From NCBI RefSeq assembly GCF_017875765.1, contig NZ_JAGGNA010000001.1:705001-769000 (forward strand): a stretch of DNA of 64,000 nucleotides, given 5' to 3'. This document shows, piece after piece, positions 18,801 through 27,881 of the stretch. Position numbers and translations under genes: made by a program. Position 1 is the first letter of the stretch. Every line of letters starts with the position of its first letter. The notes beneath the pieces were generated by a model. The model did no database searches. It saw nothing but the letters and a program-made list of their open reading frames with translations, and was not told the DNA's origin. Origin of the DNA: Flavobacterium sp. CG_23.5 (GTDB taxonomy: Bacteria > Bacteroidota > Bacteroidia > Flavobacteriales > Flavobacteriaceae).

Positions 18801-19506
18801 TGCAGAAGCATTAGAATTATATGAGCAAAATCACATTGACTGCATTATTCTAGACATTGGTTTACCAGACATGAGTGGCTTTGACCTTATCCATAAATTA
18901 GAGGAGAAGAAAGGCCATAACATCCCTCCCATTATCGTTTATACTGGTAAAGAACTTACTAAAGAAGAAAATGATATGCTGGAGAAATATGCTGAAAGTA
19001 TCATCATAAAAGGTATTAAATCAGAAGAAAGGTTACTTGATGAAACGGCTCTTTTCCTTCATAGAACCATAAGCAATTTGCCAAAATCAAAGCAAACTAT
19101 TATCAATAATTTGCATGATAAAGAGGCCATTTTCCATTCGAAAAAAATATTATTGGTCGATGATGATATGCGAAACGTATTTGCTCTGTCCAAAATATTA
19201 CAAGAACGTGGAATTGAGGTAATAAAAGCTGAAAATGGAATAAAGGCTTTGGAAATGTTGGATAATCATGCTAATATTGATTTGGTATTAATGGATATCA
19301 TGATGCCCGAAATGGATGGTTACGAGGCTATGCAACGAATACGATCTCAAATAAAGTTCAAAAAATTGCCTATAATTGCACTTACCGCAAAAGCGATGAA
19401 AGACGATAAGCAAAAATGTATTGATGCTGGCGCCAATGATTATATTACTAAGCCTATAGATGTGGAACGATTATTATCTTTGATGCGAGTATGGTTAAGC
19501 AAATAA
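15862..19506 (+). CDS. membrane hybrid kinase: CHASE3, GAF, coiled coil, HisKA, ATPase, three receivers
   Basis: 1214 residues. Transmembrane helix 9-27, periplasmic CHASE3-like region ~30-182 (ETGARGFVITGD is typical), second helix 187-210, GAF ~240-385, then a long glutamine/glutamate coiled coil including four 21-residue repeats (KRAAELGIANKELAYQNDEKE type, ~400-482). HisKA phospho-acceptor is His564 (NMSHELRTPLN) and the ATPase G box is YGGTGLGLSIS (740-750). Receivers have phospho-acceptors Asp876, Asp998 and Asp1145; the second is the most diverged. This CHASE3-GAF-kinase with multiple receivers is often found next to CheR/CheB genes in Bacteroidota (from memory). It is directly preceded by cheR-cheB. 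Confidence 0.9.
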   Translation: MNMTLGRKIVIGFIVCVIVIFVLAIFSYKNSEKLVASNTLINHTNEVLSEFEQILVSTLNAETGARGFVITGDINFINSLSSANKIAIKHLEKVRQLTKDNPNHQKNIALLGKVLKIRFDHFNKTIALRKIVPSAIGIEKSRQYVASGEGKKIQDEIRKLINSSKGIESALLAERKQASKDDINTFNLVFAILLMLIIIVLFIVFYIVTINLKALKGAELETAGKNWLLTGSTELNEKLKGDQNIEELANNAISFLCTYLKANVGAIYQLTNSDNLLTLSGKYAYSTPSGTPLHIKLNEGLIGQAAWEQKQIYLTDIPEDQIRITSSILNTKPKNLLITPFLFEGKTVGVVEIGSLTDFSETEKEFIHNSMDSIAISLNSATARKQIQELLEETQVQSEEKEKRAAELGIANKELAYQNDEKEKRAAELGIANKELAYQNEEKEKRAAELGIANKELAYQNEEKEKRAEELSFANKELSNQSEELQIQQEELRQLNEELEQQTQNLKQQQEELQMTNEELEEQTQSLEIKNKEIQASKNDIEQKTKQLEISSKYKSEFLANMSHELRTPLNSLLILSKDLSENKKQNLDDIQVESAEIIYKSGHDLLVLINEVLDLSKIEAGKMAIHIEKVPLKKFTNDLIRDFKHYAEQKGLRLICNLSGELPDFIRTDSQRLNQIMKNLISNAIKFTEKGSVTINVDRNTENTLLISVIDTGIGIQEEKQMAIFEAFQQAEGGTSRKYGGTGLGLSISRELAKLLEAEIMVSSNLNEGSTFSLLIPLEIFPEKHAISTSRISPVRYQPRPVIDENYLNYPGIKDDRDLITSDDKVVLIVEDDLKFAAIISMQAKQKGFKYLSAATGEDGLVLASKYKPQAIILDMGLPGINGHDVLLDLKANPSMRHIPVHIISANDRSLDQIREGAIEYLMKPIAKKDLEEAFVRIENFVNRKIKNLLIIEDSENSRKAMKILIGNGDVKCFEAGTGAEALELYEQNHIDCIILDIGLPDMSGFDLIHKLEEKKGHNIPPIIVYTGKELTKEENDMLEKYAESIIIKGIKSEERLLDETALFLHRTISNLPKSKQTIINNLHDKEAIFHSKKILLVDDDMRNVFALSKILQERGIEVIKAENGIKALEMLDNHANIDLVLMDIMMPEMDGYEAMQRIRSQIKFKKLPIIALTAKAMKDDKQKCIDAGANDYITKPIDVERLLSLMRVWLSK
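17050..17308 (+). repeat. 63-bp repeats (4 units) in the CHASE3 hybrid kinase gene
   Basis: Four in-frame 63-bp units with conserved Glu at residues 414, 435, 456 and 477, encoding the same 21-residue rod unit as in the kinase at 10740. Fewer and more diverged copies than in that gene. Confidence 0.85.
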
Positions 19507-19570
19507 TTACACCATTTATTGAATACATGATATTATAAACATAAAATTGCCAGAATAATTTTTATTGAAA

Positions 19571-21607
19571 ATGAAAGAAAATAGCCTTATTAAAATCTTA
19601 TTGGTTGATGATCTTCCGGAAAATTTATTTGCTTTACAAGTAATTCTTTCAGGTGAGAATTATGTTTGCGTAAAAGCTAATTCAGGCAATGAAGCTTTAA
19701 AAATTCTTCTTCATGAACAAGATTTTGCACTGGTTTTAATGGACGTGCAAATGCCTGAAATGGATGGATTTGAAACGGTAGAATTAATTCGCCAAATCGA
19801 AAATCTTAAACATGTTCCCATTATTTTTTTAACGGCGAGTATGGACAATGCTCAGCAAGTTTTCAAAGGCTATCAAGCCGGTGCAGTGGACTATATGATT
19901 AAACCGCTTTCACCAGAAATATTAAAAGCAAAGGTGGCTGTTTTTGTGGATTTACATAAGAAAAATCAGGAATTATTAGTTCAGGCAGAACAACTGAAGA
20001 AACTTAACACTGATCTACACGCTCAAAAATTACTTTCAGAATATTCTCTTAGTCTTATTGAAGCAAGTCATGATCCATTATTTGCAATTAGCCCAGAAGG
20101 GAAAATAACAGATATGAATAATGCATCGGTAAAAGTAACCGGGGTGTCTCGAAAAAAATTAATTGGCACTAACTTTTTTGATTATTTCACTGATCCGCAG
20201 AAAGCTCGAGAATTATATCAAAAAGTATTCGAACAAGGGTTTGTTGCCGATTCTCCATTAATACTTCGTCATAAAAACAATAAATTGATTGATGTATTAT
20301 TCAACGGCTCCGTGTATAAAGATGATGAAGAAAACGTGTTAGGTGTTGCCATTGTTGCCAGAGATGTTACTGATCAGAAAAGAAATGAAACTGAATTAAT
20401 TGAAGCTAAAATTTTGGCGGAAGCATCCACAAAAATTTCAGAGGAAGCAAAAATAAAAGCAGAAAATGCAACTACTATAGCTGAAAATGCCTTAAACGCA
20501 AAACAGCAATTCTTGTCGAATATGAGTCACGAAATTCGTACACCAATGAATGCAATCATTGGATTTACAAAGGTGATTCTTAGAACAGATTTGGCAGCCA
20601 AACAAAAAGAATATTTAAACGCTATAAAAATAAGCGGTGATGCATTAATCGTACTTATAGACGACATACTTGACTTAGCAAAAGTTGATTCCGGTAAAAT
20701 GACATTTGAGAAAAAACCTTTCAAAATGAAGTCTTCGATCTTAGCTACGCTTCATTTATTTGAAACAAAAATTCAAGAGCAAAAGTTACAATTTATTAAA
20801 GAATACGACAACAAGATTCCAAGTATTCTAGTAGGAGACCAAGTTCGCTTGCATCAAATAATTTTAAACCTGGTGAGTAATGCCATCAAATTTACAACAA
20901 AAGGCGAAATTACGATAAGCGTTGATTTATTACATGAAGATGCTGAAACTGTTATTCTGAAATTTGCTGTCAAAGATACCGGAATCGGTATATCCCCGGA
21001 AAAGATAGGAACCATCTTTGAAAATTTCCAACAGGCAAACAGTGAAACCTCGAGATTATATGGTGGAACTGGACTAGGGTTAGCCATTGTAAAACAATTA
21101 ATAGAAGCACAAGGTGGTAGTATTCGCGCCAAAAGCACGGTAAATGAAGGTTCAACTTTTAGTTTTACTTTAAGTTTCCAAAAAACAGAAGCCGATGCTG
21201 AATTGGAAGATGAGATAATGATTTTAGATTCAGAAATGAAAGATATAAAAGTATTAGTAGTTGAAGATATAGCGCTCAACCAATTGCTTATGAAAACGCT
21301 TTTAGATGATTTTGGATTCGATCGGGATATTGCCGAGAATGGCAAAATAGCAATTGAAAAACTTAAAGAAAATGAGTACGATATTATCCTGATGGACTTA
21401 CAAATGCCAGAAATGAATGGCTATGAAACTACTGAATATATTAGAAAAACTTTGAAATCAGCAATTCCCATTATTGCATTAACTGCTGACGTAACTACTG
21501 TTGATTTAGAAAAATGCAAAGCAGTGGGAATGAATGATTACCTTGCAAAACCAGTTGATGAGAAACTATTATACAGCAAAATAGTAAGTAATCTTAATAA
21601 AACCTAA
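19571..21607 (+). CDS. soluble hybrid kinase: receiver, PAS, HisKA, ATPase, receiver (Hpt lost)
   Basis: 678 residues from ATG 19571; a TTG two codons upstream is less likely. N-terminal receiver with Asp58 (LMDVQMPEMDG), PAS ~160-275, HisKA His320 (SNMSHEIRTPMN), HATPase with YGGTGLGLAIVKQL, and a C-terminal receiver with Asp609 (LMDLQMPEMNG). It ends at ...SNLNKT, whereas its two close paralogues continue into a linker and an Hpt domain. In the other frame the next bases read KPKLVNINEIVEKKENRMKK, similar to the paralogues' linker, so the current stop probably results from a 1-bp frameshift. It follows the CHASE3 kinase after 64 bp. The N-terminal receiver makes it a plausible downstream member of a multistep relay. 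Confidence 0.85.
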   Translation: MKENSLIKILLVDDLPENLFALQVILSGENYVCVKANSGNEALKILLHEQDFALVLMDVQMPEMDGFETVELIRQIENLKHVPIIFLTASMDNAQQVFKGYQAGAVDYMIKPLSPEILKAKVAVFVDLHKKNQELLVQAEQLKKLNTDLHAQKLLSEYSLSLIEASHDPLFAISPEGKITDMNNASVKVTGVSRKKLIGTNFFDYFTDPQKARELYQKVFEQGFVADSPLILRHKNNKLIDVLFNGSVYKDDEENVLGVAIVARDVTDQKRNETELIEAKILAEASTKISEEAKIKAENATTIAENALNAKQQFLSNMSHEIRTPMNAIIGFTKVILRTDLAAKQKEYLNAIKISGDALIVLIDDILDLAKVDSGKMTFEKKPFKMKSSILATLHLFETKIQEQKLQFIKEYDNKIPSILVGDQVRLHQIILNLVSNAIKFTTKGEITISVDLLHEDAETVILKFAVKDTGIGISPEKIGTIFENFQQANSETSRLYGGTGLGLAIVKQLIEAQGGSIRAKSTVNEGSTFSFTLSFQKTEADAELEDEIMILDSEMKDIKVLVVEDIALNQLLMKTLLDDFGFDRDIAENGKIAIEKLKENEYDIILMDLQMPEMNGYETTEYIRKTLKSAIPIIALTADVTTVDLEKCKAVGMNDYLAKPVDEKLLYSKIVSNLNKT

Positions 21608-21972
21608 ACTGGTAAATATTAATGAAATTGTAGAGAAAAAAGAGAATAGAATGAAAAAATAAGGGAATACATGATTTAATGATGCAACTTTAAAAAGTTT
21701 CTTTACAGGTTTAAATCAAATTAAAGGAACAACTTAATAAAAATTAAAAATGGCATTTAATGATCACCGCCTATTTATTCTTGTCCAGATCAAATATTCA
21801 TTGGTGCTTTGTGTTATAATAAGTACAATTAATCCATTTATAAAACATATTTCCCTACTTTTAATCAAATATTTTTTTTTAGATTTTTAATTATGAGATA
21901 TCCAAAAGATCAGGCTGAAACAAAAAATTGTAGCCAATCTCATAACTATAAAAAATACATATTTAATCTATT
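21608..21972 (+). other. 365-bp gap with frameshifted linker remnant
   Basis: The first ~60 bp read in a shifted frame like the receiver-Hpt linker of the sister kinases (see 19571). Beyond about 21662 I see no Hpt remnant, terminator or element of the ten-copy family. Confidence 0.4.
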
Positions 21973-24900
21973 ATGAAATTAGCTAAGAAACCAACTCTGA
22001 ATAAATTGACTACTGAAAAAGAAGTTAAAAAAAACCCGTTTACAGTTGTAGCTATTGGCGCTTCAGCGGGAGGACTAGAAGCAGTCAGTATTTTATTAAA
22101 AAACCTGCCTTCTAATACTGGTATGGCTTTTATTTATGCGCAGCATCTCAATCCTGACCATAAAAGTTTACTCGCTTCTATCCTATCGAAGATTACGAAA
22201 ATGAAAGTGCAGGAAATAGATAATATGGAGAAAATGGCTCCAAATAATGTTTACATAATGCCTCCCAATAAAGAAATTGCTGTCGTTGATGGACACATTA
22301 GGTTGCTTCCAAGACCAAAAAAATTGGGCACTAACTTATCAATAGATGTTCTTTTTTCCTCACTTGCAGAAACTCATAAATCAAATGTGATTGGTGTGGT
22401 TCTTTCAGGGTATGCACATGATGGAATGATTGGATTAAAAACGATTAAAGCAGCAGGAGGAATTACGTTTGCACAAGATGAAACTGCTCAAGCCAGTAGT
22501 ATGCCTAATTCAGCAATCGCCGCAGGAGCCGTAGACTACATTTTACCTCCTGAAGAAATTGCAATTGAATTAGTACGTCTTAGCCAAAACAATTTTATTC
22601 TAAAAAATAATAATGAAAAACAGAATGTAAGTGAAATAATTTTAAAAAATACTAATTTCGATTTAAATACTATTTTTGAACTTTTACTTAAACAAACTGG
22701 AGTTGATTTTAGTCATTATAAAATGGCGACTATCAAGAGAAGAATTAGCCATAAAATGCAGCACTATGGTATAAAAACTGTGGAGGAATATGTAAAGCTT
22801 TTGCTCGAAAAAAATAATGAGATAGAAATTTTATATAAAGATTTGCTGATTAATGTCACTAGTTTTTTCAGAGAAAAACAAACTTTCCAATATCTAAAAA
22901 CTGTTCTTCTTCCTAAACTATTAAAAAGCAAAAAAGCTGACGAAACATTGCGTATATGGGTTCCAGCTTGTTCAACGGGTCAGGAAGCCTACTCCATTGC
23001 AATGATCATTAGTGATTTGCAAGATACCGACAATAAGACACCGGTTCAAATTTTTGCCACAGACCTTAGCGAAGATGCTATTAGACAAGCCCGTATTGGT
23101 GAATATTCTCACAATGACTTGAAAACCATTTCTAAAAAATATGTACACCTCTATTTTACAAAAGTAGGCGAAAATTACCGCATTGTTAAAGAGCTTCGTG
23201 ATATGTGCGTATTTGCGCCTCACAATATTTTACGTGATCCTCCTTTTTCTCGTATGGATTTTGTGAGTTGTTGTAATCTTCTTATCTATTTTGATTCTGC
23301 TGCACAAAAAAAGGTCTTTTCCTCTCTTCATTTTGCTTTAAATGATAGTGGTTATTTAATGCTTGGTAAGGCTGAAAGTATTGGTATAACATCGCAACTT
23401 TTTACATCAATGAATAATAAGTATAAAATTTATTCCCGTAAAAATAATATGGGAATAGGTAAATTACTTGAATTAACACCCCGCTTTACACGCGTAAATA
23501 TGTCTAATAAAAAAGCAATCCCCTCTTCGAAAAGTACAAGTCTAAATCCTGTTGGTATAGAAGATGTGATCGATTCTGTTCTACTTACCACTTATATGCC
23601 TGCCTGTGCAGTTGTTAACAAAGACATGGAAATCCTACAGTTTAGAGGACCGGTCTCTACTTATCTAGAATATGCCTATGGTAAAGCGACACTTAATATT
23701 TTAAAAATGGCGCGGCCTGAGTTTGCTTTTGAACTTCGCAATGCGATCAACACAGTTATTGAGACAAAGGAAGCCGTACACAAATCCGGTATTGAAATAA
23801 AAATAGATTCGGTTTTACGGATGATGTCGTTTGAAGTTACGCCCCTAAAATACGAATGGGATGAACCTTTATTACTTATTATATTTAAACCTCAAGAAGC
23901 TGTTGTACAAAGTAATGAAAATGATACAGATGGAAACCTCATTTCTTCCCAAAAAGACTTAAAAATAAAAAAACTGACTGACGAGTTAAATAAAACGCGT
24001 TCAGAAATGATTTCCATTATTGAATCGCAAGAAACTACTTATGAGGAATTACAAGCAGCTAATGAAGAAATCGTTTCATCTAATGAAGAATTTCAAACTC
24101 TAAATGAAGAATTAGAGACCTCAAAGGAAGAAATTGAAGCTACTAATGAAGAACTCATTTGCACCAATCAGGAATTGCAAATGCGACATAATCTTTTAAC
24201 TGAAGCACATGATTTTTCTATGGCAATAATTGCTACTATTCATGAACCGATGCTTATTCTACATAAAGATTTTAGTGTAAAATCTGCAAATAAATCTTTT
24301 TACAAAAAATTTCTGGTTGAAAAAGCAGAAACGGAAGGGAAATTATTATTTGACTTGGGGGACAATCAATGGAATATTCCAAAATTAAGATCAGTGTTAA
24401 ACGATGTTATTTCAAAAAATAACGGCTTCGAAAATTTTGAAGTGACTCATACCTTCGCAGGAATAGGGGAAAAAATAATGTTGTTAAATGCCCAACTGAT
24501 TATTCAAAAAACGAGTAGTGAACAGTTAATTCTTCTCGCTATAGAAGATATCACAGATCGCTCGCGTTATTATCTTAAAGAAAAATATTCGTCAAGCCTT
24601 ATTGAAGCCAGTCTTGATCCATTGATGACCCTAAACATTGAAGGTAAAATTACTGACATGAATCAGGCGACTGTAAAAATAACCGGTTTATCGCGCACTA
24701 AATTGAAGGATTCCAATTTCTTTGATCATTTTACCGAGCCACAAAAAGCCCGTGAAGTTTATCAGGAAGTATTTGAAAAAGGATCGGTAACTGATTCTCC
24801 TTTAACCCTTAGCAACAAAGACGGTAAACTTACCGATGTATTATTCAACGGATCCGTGTACAAAGATGATAGAGGAAATGTACTAGGAGTTGTAATTGTT

Positions 24901-26571
24901 GCCAGAGATGTAACAATACAAAGAAGAATCGAAAAAGAATCTCTAGAAGCAAGAATTTTTGCTGAACTAGCCACTCAAATTGCTGAAGATGCAAAAAGTA
25001 AAGCAGAAGCTTCAACGCATTTAGCAGAAGAAGCAATGAAATCAAAACAACAATTTTTGTCTAACATGAGCCATGAAATCCGCACGCCCATGAATGCGAT
25101 TATTGGTTTTACAAAAGTAGTTCTGAAAACAGAATTAACACAAAAACAAAAAAAATATTTAGAAGCCATAAAAATTAGCGGTGATTCATTAATCGTGCTT
25201 ATAGATGACATACTCGATTTAGCAAAAGTAGATGCCGGGAAAATGATATTTGAAAAGAAACCTTTTAAAATAAAATCTTCTATCCAAGCTATGTTGCGTC
25301 TTTTTGAAACAAAAATTCAAGAAAAAAATTTAGAATTAATAACTCAATTTGATCCAACAATCCCAACAGTTGTTCTTGGCGATCCAATTCGTTTGCATCA
25401 GATTATTTTAAATTTGGTTAGTAATGCTATTAAATTTACAAATAATGGTACAATTGAGGTAAGCGTTCATCTGTTGCATGAAGATAATGAAAAAGTAATC
25501 CTTGAATTTGAAGTTACTGATACTGGTATAGGCATACCTAAAGAAAAAATAGCACGGATATTTGAAAATTTTCAACAAGCATCCAGCGGAACTTCCAGAT
25601 TATATGGCGGAACAGGATTAGGACTTGCAATAGTAAAACAACTAGTAGAATCACAAGGCGGAAATATTCGTGTAAAAAGTAAATTTAACGCTGGTTCAAC
25701 ATTTATTTTTTCACTAACCTTTAATAAAACAAATGAAAAACCTGTTTCAGAAGCGACATTAATTGAATTAGATCATAAAATAAAAAACATAAGAGTTTTA
25801 GTTGTCGAAGATATTGCGCTTAATCAATTACTAATGAAAACATTGTTAGATGATTTTGGCTTCCATCATGAAATCGCTGAAAACGGTAAAATAGCAATTG
25901 AGAAATTACAAAAAAATGAGTTTGATATTATTTTGATGGACTTGCAAATGCCAGAAATGAATGGATTTCAAGCCACAAAATATATTCGTAATACATTGAA
26001 ATTAAATATTCCTATAATTGCATTAACTGCTGACGTCACCACAGTAGATTTAGATAAATGCAAAGCGGTAGGAATGAATGATTATATTGCAAAACCTCTT
26101 GATGAACGTATATTATACAGTAAGATAGTTAGTATTCTTAAAAGGGATGAACCTTCAGAAAAAGATATAAAGAGTATTGAAAACAAACAAAAAGATCAAG
26201 TTCAAAATAAAAAAATAAAATGTATTAATTTAGAATATTTAAAAACCCGTACAAAATCAAATGCAAATTTGATGTCGGAAATGATCTCACTTTATTTAAT
26301 ACAAACTCCAACAATAATTTCGGCAATAAAACAAAGTTTTGACGAAAAAAACTGGCCATTATTAAGCGCTGCTGCGCATAAAATAATCCCTTCGTTTTCA
26401 ATTATGGGTATCAGCTCCGATGTTGAAGATTTGGCAAAAAAAATTCAGGAATATGCAAGCAAAGAAAAACATTTAGATAAAATTGAGGACTTAATCATCG
26501 AACTGGAAGAATGTTGTGTACAATCATCCCATGAATTAGAGGAAGAACTCGAGATAATCAAAAATGGTTAA
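21973..26571 (+). CDS. CheB-CheR-PAS-histidine kinase-receiver-Hpt fusion protein
   Basis: 1532 residues. CheB domain ~22-205 with Ser31 (GASAGG), His58 (AQHLNPDH) and Asp150 (GYAHDG). CheR domain ~225-485 with the SAM loop VPACSTGQEAYS near 330 and the CNLLIYF motif. PAS-like region ~530-645, then a coiled coil ~663-735 (NEEIVSSNEEFQTLNEELET style) and two more PAS domains (~740-860, ~870-985). HisKA His1034, HATPase with YGGTGLGLAIVKQL, receiver Asp1323 and Hpt His1469. No membrane segments. It unites methylation, demethylation and a complete phosphorelay in one chain. The kinase-Hpt half is a close paralogue of 10740-13817. A 365-bp gap separates it from the preceding kinase, so it may have its own promoter. 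Confidence 0.9.
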   Translation: MKLAKKPTLNKLTTEKEVKKNPFTVVAIGASAGGLEAVSILLKNLPSNTGMAFIYAQHLNPDHKSLLASILSKITKMKVQEIDNMEKMAPNNVYIMPPNKEIAVVDGHIRLLPRPKKLGTNLSIDVLFSSLAETHKSNVIGVVLSGYAHDGMIGLKTIKAAGGITFAQDETAQASSMPNSAIAAGAVDYILPPEEIAIELVRLSQNNFILKNNNEKQNVSEIILKNTNFDLNTIFELLLKQTGVDFSHYKMATIKRRISHKMQHYGIKTVEEYVKLLLEKNNEIEILYKDLLINVTSFFREKQTFQYLKTVLLPKLLKSKKADETLRIWVPACSTGQEAYSIAMIISDLQDTDNKTPVQIFATDLSEDAIRQARIGEYSHNDLKTISKKYVHLYFTKVGENYRIVKELRDMCVFAPHNILRDPPFSRMDFVSCCNLLIYFDSAAQKKVFSSLHFALNDSGYLMLGKAESIGITSQLFTSMNNKYKIYSRKNNMGIGKLLELTPRFTRVNMSNKKAIPSSKSTSLNPVGIEDVIDSVLLTTYMPACAVVNKDMEILQFRGPVSTYLEYAYGKATLNILKMARPEFAFELRNAINTVIETKEAVHKSGIEIKIDSVLRMMSFEVTPLKYEWDEPLLLIIFKPQEAVVQSNENDTDGNLISSQKDLKIKKLTDELNKTRSEMISIIESQETTYEELQAANEEIVSSNEEFQTLNEELETSKEEIEATNEELICTNQELQMRHNLLTEAHDFSMAIIATIHEPMLILHKDFSVKSANKSFYKKFLVEKAETEGKLLFDLGDNQWNIPKLRSVLNDVISKNNGFENFEVTHTFAGIGEKIMLLNAQLIIQKTSSEQLILLAIEDITDRSRYYLKEKYSSSLIEASLDPLMTLNIEGKITDMNQATVKITGLSRTKLKDSNFFDHFTEPQKAREVYQEVFEKGSVTDSPLTLSNKDGKLTDVLFNGSVYKDDRGNVLGVVIVARDVTIQRRIEKESLEARIFAELATQIAEDAKSKAEASTHLAEEAMKSKQQFLSNMSHEIRTPMNAIIGFTKVVLKTELTQKQKKYLEAIKISGDSLIVLIDDILDLAKVDAGKMIFEKKPFKIKSSIQAMLRLFETKIQEKNLELITQFDPTIPTVVLGDPIRLHQIILNLVSNAIKFTNNGTIEVSVHLLHEDNEKVILEFEVTDTGIGIPKEKIARIFENFQQASSGTSRLYGGTGLGLAIVKQLVESQGGNIRVKSKFNAGSTFIFSLTFNKTNEKPVSEATLIELDHKIKNIRVLVVEDIALNQLLMKTLLDDFGFHHEIAENGKIAIEKLQKNEFDIILMDLQMPEMNGFQATKYIRNTLKLNIPIIALTADVTTVDLDKCKAVGMNDYIAKPLDERILYSKIVSILKRDEPSEKDIKSIENKQKDQVQNKKIKCINLEYLKTRTKSNANLMSEMISLYLIQTPTIISAIKQSFDEKNWPLLSAAAHKIIPSFSIMGISSDVEDLAKKIQEYASKEKHLDKIEDLIIELEECCVQSSHELEEELEIIKNG

Positions 26572-26582
26572 TTGCTAAAATT

Positions 26583-26636
26583 ATTGCCAATATTTCATCC
26601 TGCTCTAATATCTCGCTAGATTAATGTATTGGCAAT
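26583..26636 (+). other. long-loop inverted repeat after the fusion kinase gene
   Basis: ATTGCCAATA (26583-26592) and TATTGGCAAT (26627-26636) form a perfect 10-bp stem with a 34-nt loop, starting 12 bp after the stop codon. There is no T-run, so it is not a classical terminator; it could stabilise the mRNA end. The rest of the 26637-26863 stretch shows nothing I can name. Confidence 0.4.
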
Positions 26637-26863
26637 TTATAAATTACACACTATTAATTTAACTCATTTTCTCTTGGTATCCTCGTCATACAATTCATTT
26701 TCATCGATATACCAAATTGAAATGAATAGAATAAGAAAATGTACTCCTTTCAAATACTTAAAAACAATTACTCCTATATTTTTAATTCAAAAATTGAAAA
26801 GAATTAGATGGAGCATAAAAAGTATCATATTTTAAGTAATTTTTTAATTTTTCTTTCAAAAAA

Positions 26864-26926
26864 GATAATGTTATAACTAAATATGAAAATTTTGTAACTT
26901 ATTTAAAGGCTATAGCTTCACATTTG
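26864..26926 (+). promoter_or_regulatory. ten-copy promoter element, copy j (diverged; before DUF3494 lipoprotein)
   Basis: GATAAT (for GTGAAT) at 26864, TTATAAC at +7, TTGTAAC at +28 and TTTG at +59 (26923-26926). The minus-7 octamer is CACATTTG. One base shorter than the standard spacing and with a diverged first box, but both 21-bp-spaced boxes are present. The ATG of the target gene is 40 bp downstream. Confidence 0.6.
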
Positions 26927-26965
26927 TAAGGTGATAAATAAGTCACAAAAATAAATAAATGAGTT

Positions 26966-27799
26966 ATGAAATTAAGAAATACGCTTTCTACCCTTGCCAT
27001 GTTATCGGTAGTTTTTTTATCCAGTTGTACTAATGATACTACTGAGAATTCAGCATCTACTATAGCCGCAGTGGCAAATTCAAAAAGTTCAAGTTCTCCT
27101 CTTTCTTCAGTTAATGAAACCTATAATGTACAACCAAAAGTAGGCTCATTGAATCCAGTAAATCTTGGTATTGCAGGAGATTTTGCAATCCTATCAAAAA
27201 CAGGAATTACTGACGTCTATAAATCATCTATTACTGGTGACATTGGATCAAGCCCAATTACTGGTGCTGCCATATTAGTTAAATGTAATGAAGTGGTAGG
27301 AACAATATACACAGTTGATGCTGCAGGTCCACTTCCGTGCAGCGTGACTAACGCTACAAAATTGACAGTTGCTATTGGTGATATGCAAACAGCCTATACG
27401 GATGCAGCAGGACGAACTAATCCTGATTTTTTAAATTTAGGAGCTGGAAATATAGGTGGAAAAACACTTACACCTGGTTTATATAAATGGACAACGGCGC
27501 TTAATATCCCAACTGATATTACTATTTCAGGTAGTTCAACTGATGTTTTTATTTTCCAAGTGGCCGGTACTCTTAAATTGAGTTCAGCTGTTAGAATGAC
27601 ATTAACAGGAGGTGCGCAAGCAAAAAACATTTTTTGGGTAGTTTCAGATGCGGTAACCTGCGGAACAACTAGTCATTTTGAAGGAAACATATTAGGGATG
27701 ACCGGTATCAATTTGCAGACTGAGGCAACAATCAACGGAAGAATGATGGCACAAACTGCTGTAACTTTACAAATGAATTCGGTTACTAAACCACAATAA
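26966..27799 (+). CDS. DUF3494 (ice-binding-family) lipoprotein
   Basis: 277 residues. Signal peptide with lipobox LSSC (Cys21) followed by a low-complexity Ser/Ala linker (~25-60) and one DUF3494 domain (~65-277), the beta-solenoid fold of ice-binding proteins (NLGIAGDFAILSKTGIT, GAQAKNIFWVV, INGRMMAQTAVTLQ). It would be anchored at the cell surface or outer membrane. Many DUF3494 proteins act as antifreeze or as adhesins; which applies here is unknown. Two further DUF3494 proteins occur at 46.2-49.7 kb, also under a copy of the ten-copy promoter. It is monocistronic, with a terminator 24 bp downstream. Confidence 0.85.
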   Translation: MKLRNTLSTLAMLSVVFLSSCTNDTTENSASTIAAVANSKSSSSPLSSVNETYNVQPKVGSLNPVNLGIAGDFAILSKTGITDVYKSSITGDIGSSPITGAAILVKCNEVVGTIYTVDAAGPLPCSVTNATKLTVAIGDMQTAYTDAAGRTNPDFLNLGAGNIGGKTLTPGLYKWTTALNIPTDITISGSSTDVFIFQVAGTLKLSSAVRMTLTGGAQAKNIFWVVSDAVTCGTTSHFEGNILGMTGINLQTEATINGRMMAQTAVTLQMNSVTKPQ

Positions 27800-27822
27800 A
27801 TTAAAATATTATTATTTTCATG

Positions 27823-27853
27823 AGAGGCTGCCTTAACGGGCAGTCTTTTTTTT
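27823..27853 (+). terminator. terminator after the DUF3494 lipoprotein gene
   Basis: A GC-containing hairpin (AGGCTGCC...GGGCAGTCT) followed by a run of nine T. Confidence 0.8.
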
Positions 27854-27881
27854 TATAAAAATATTCTAAAAATGACAATCT

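Noticed and set aside
26629..26835. 68-residue ORF after the fusion kinase
   Set aside because: TTG start inside a hairpin arm, no recognisable domain, and the composition is that of random AT-rich DNA overlapping the approach to promoter copy j.
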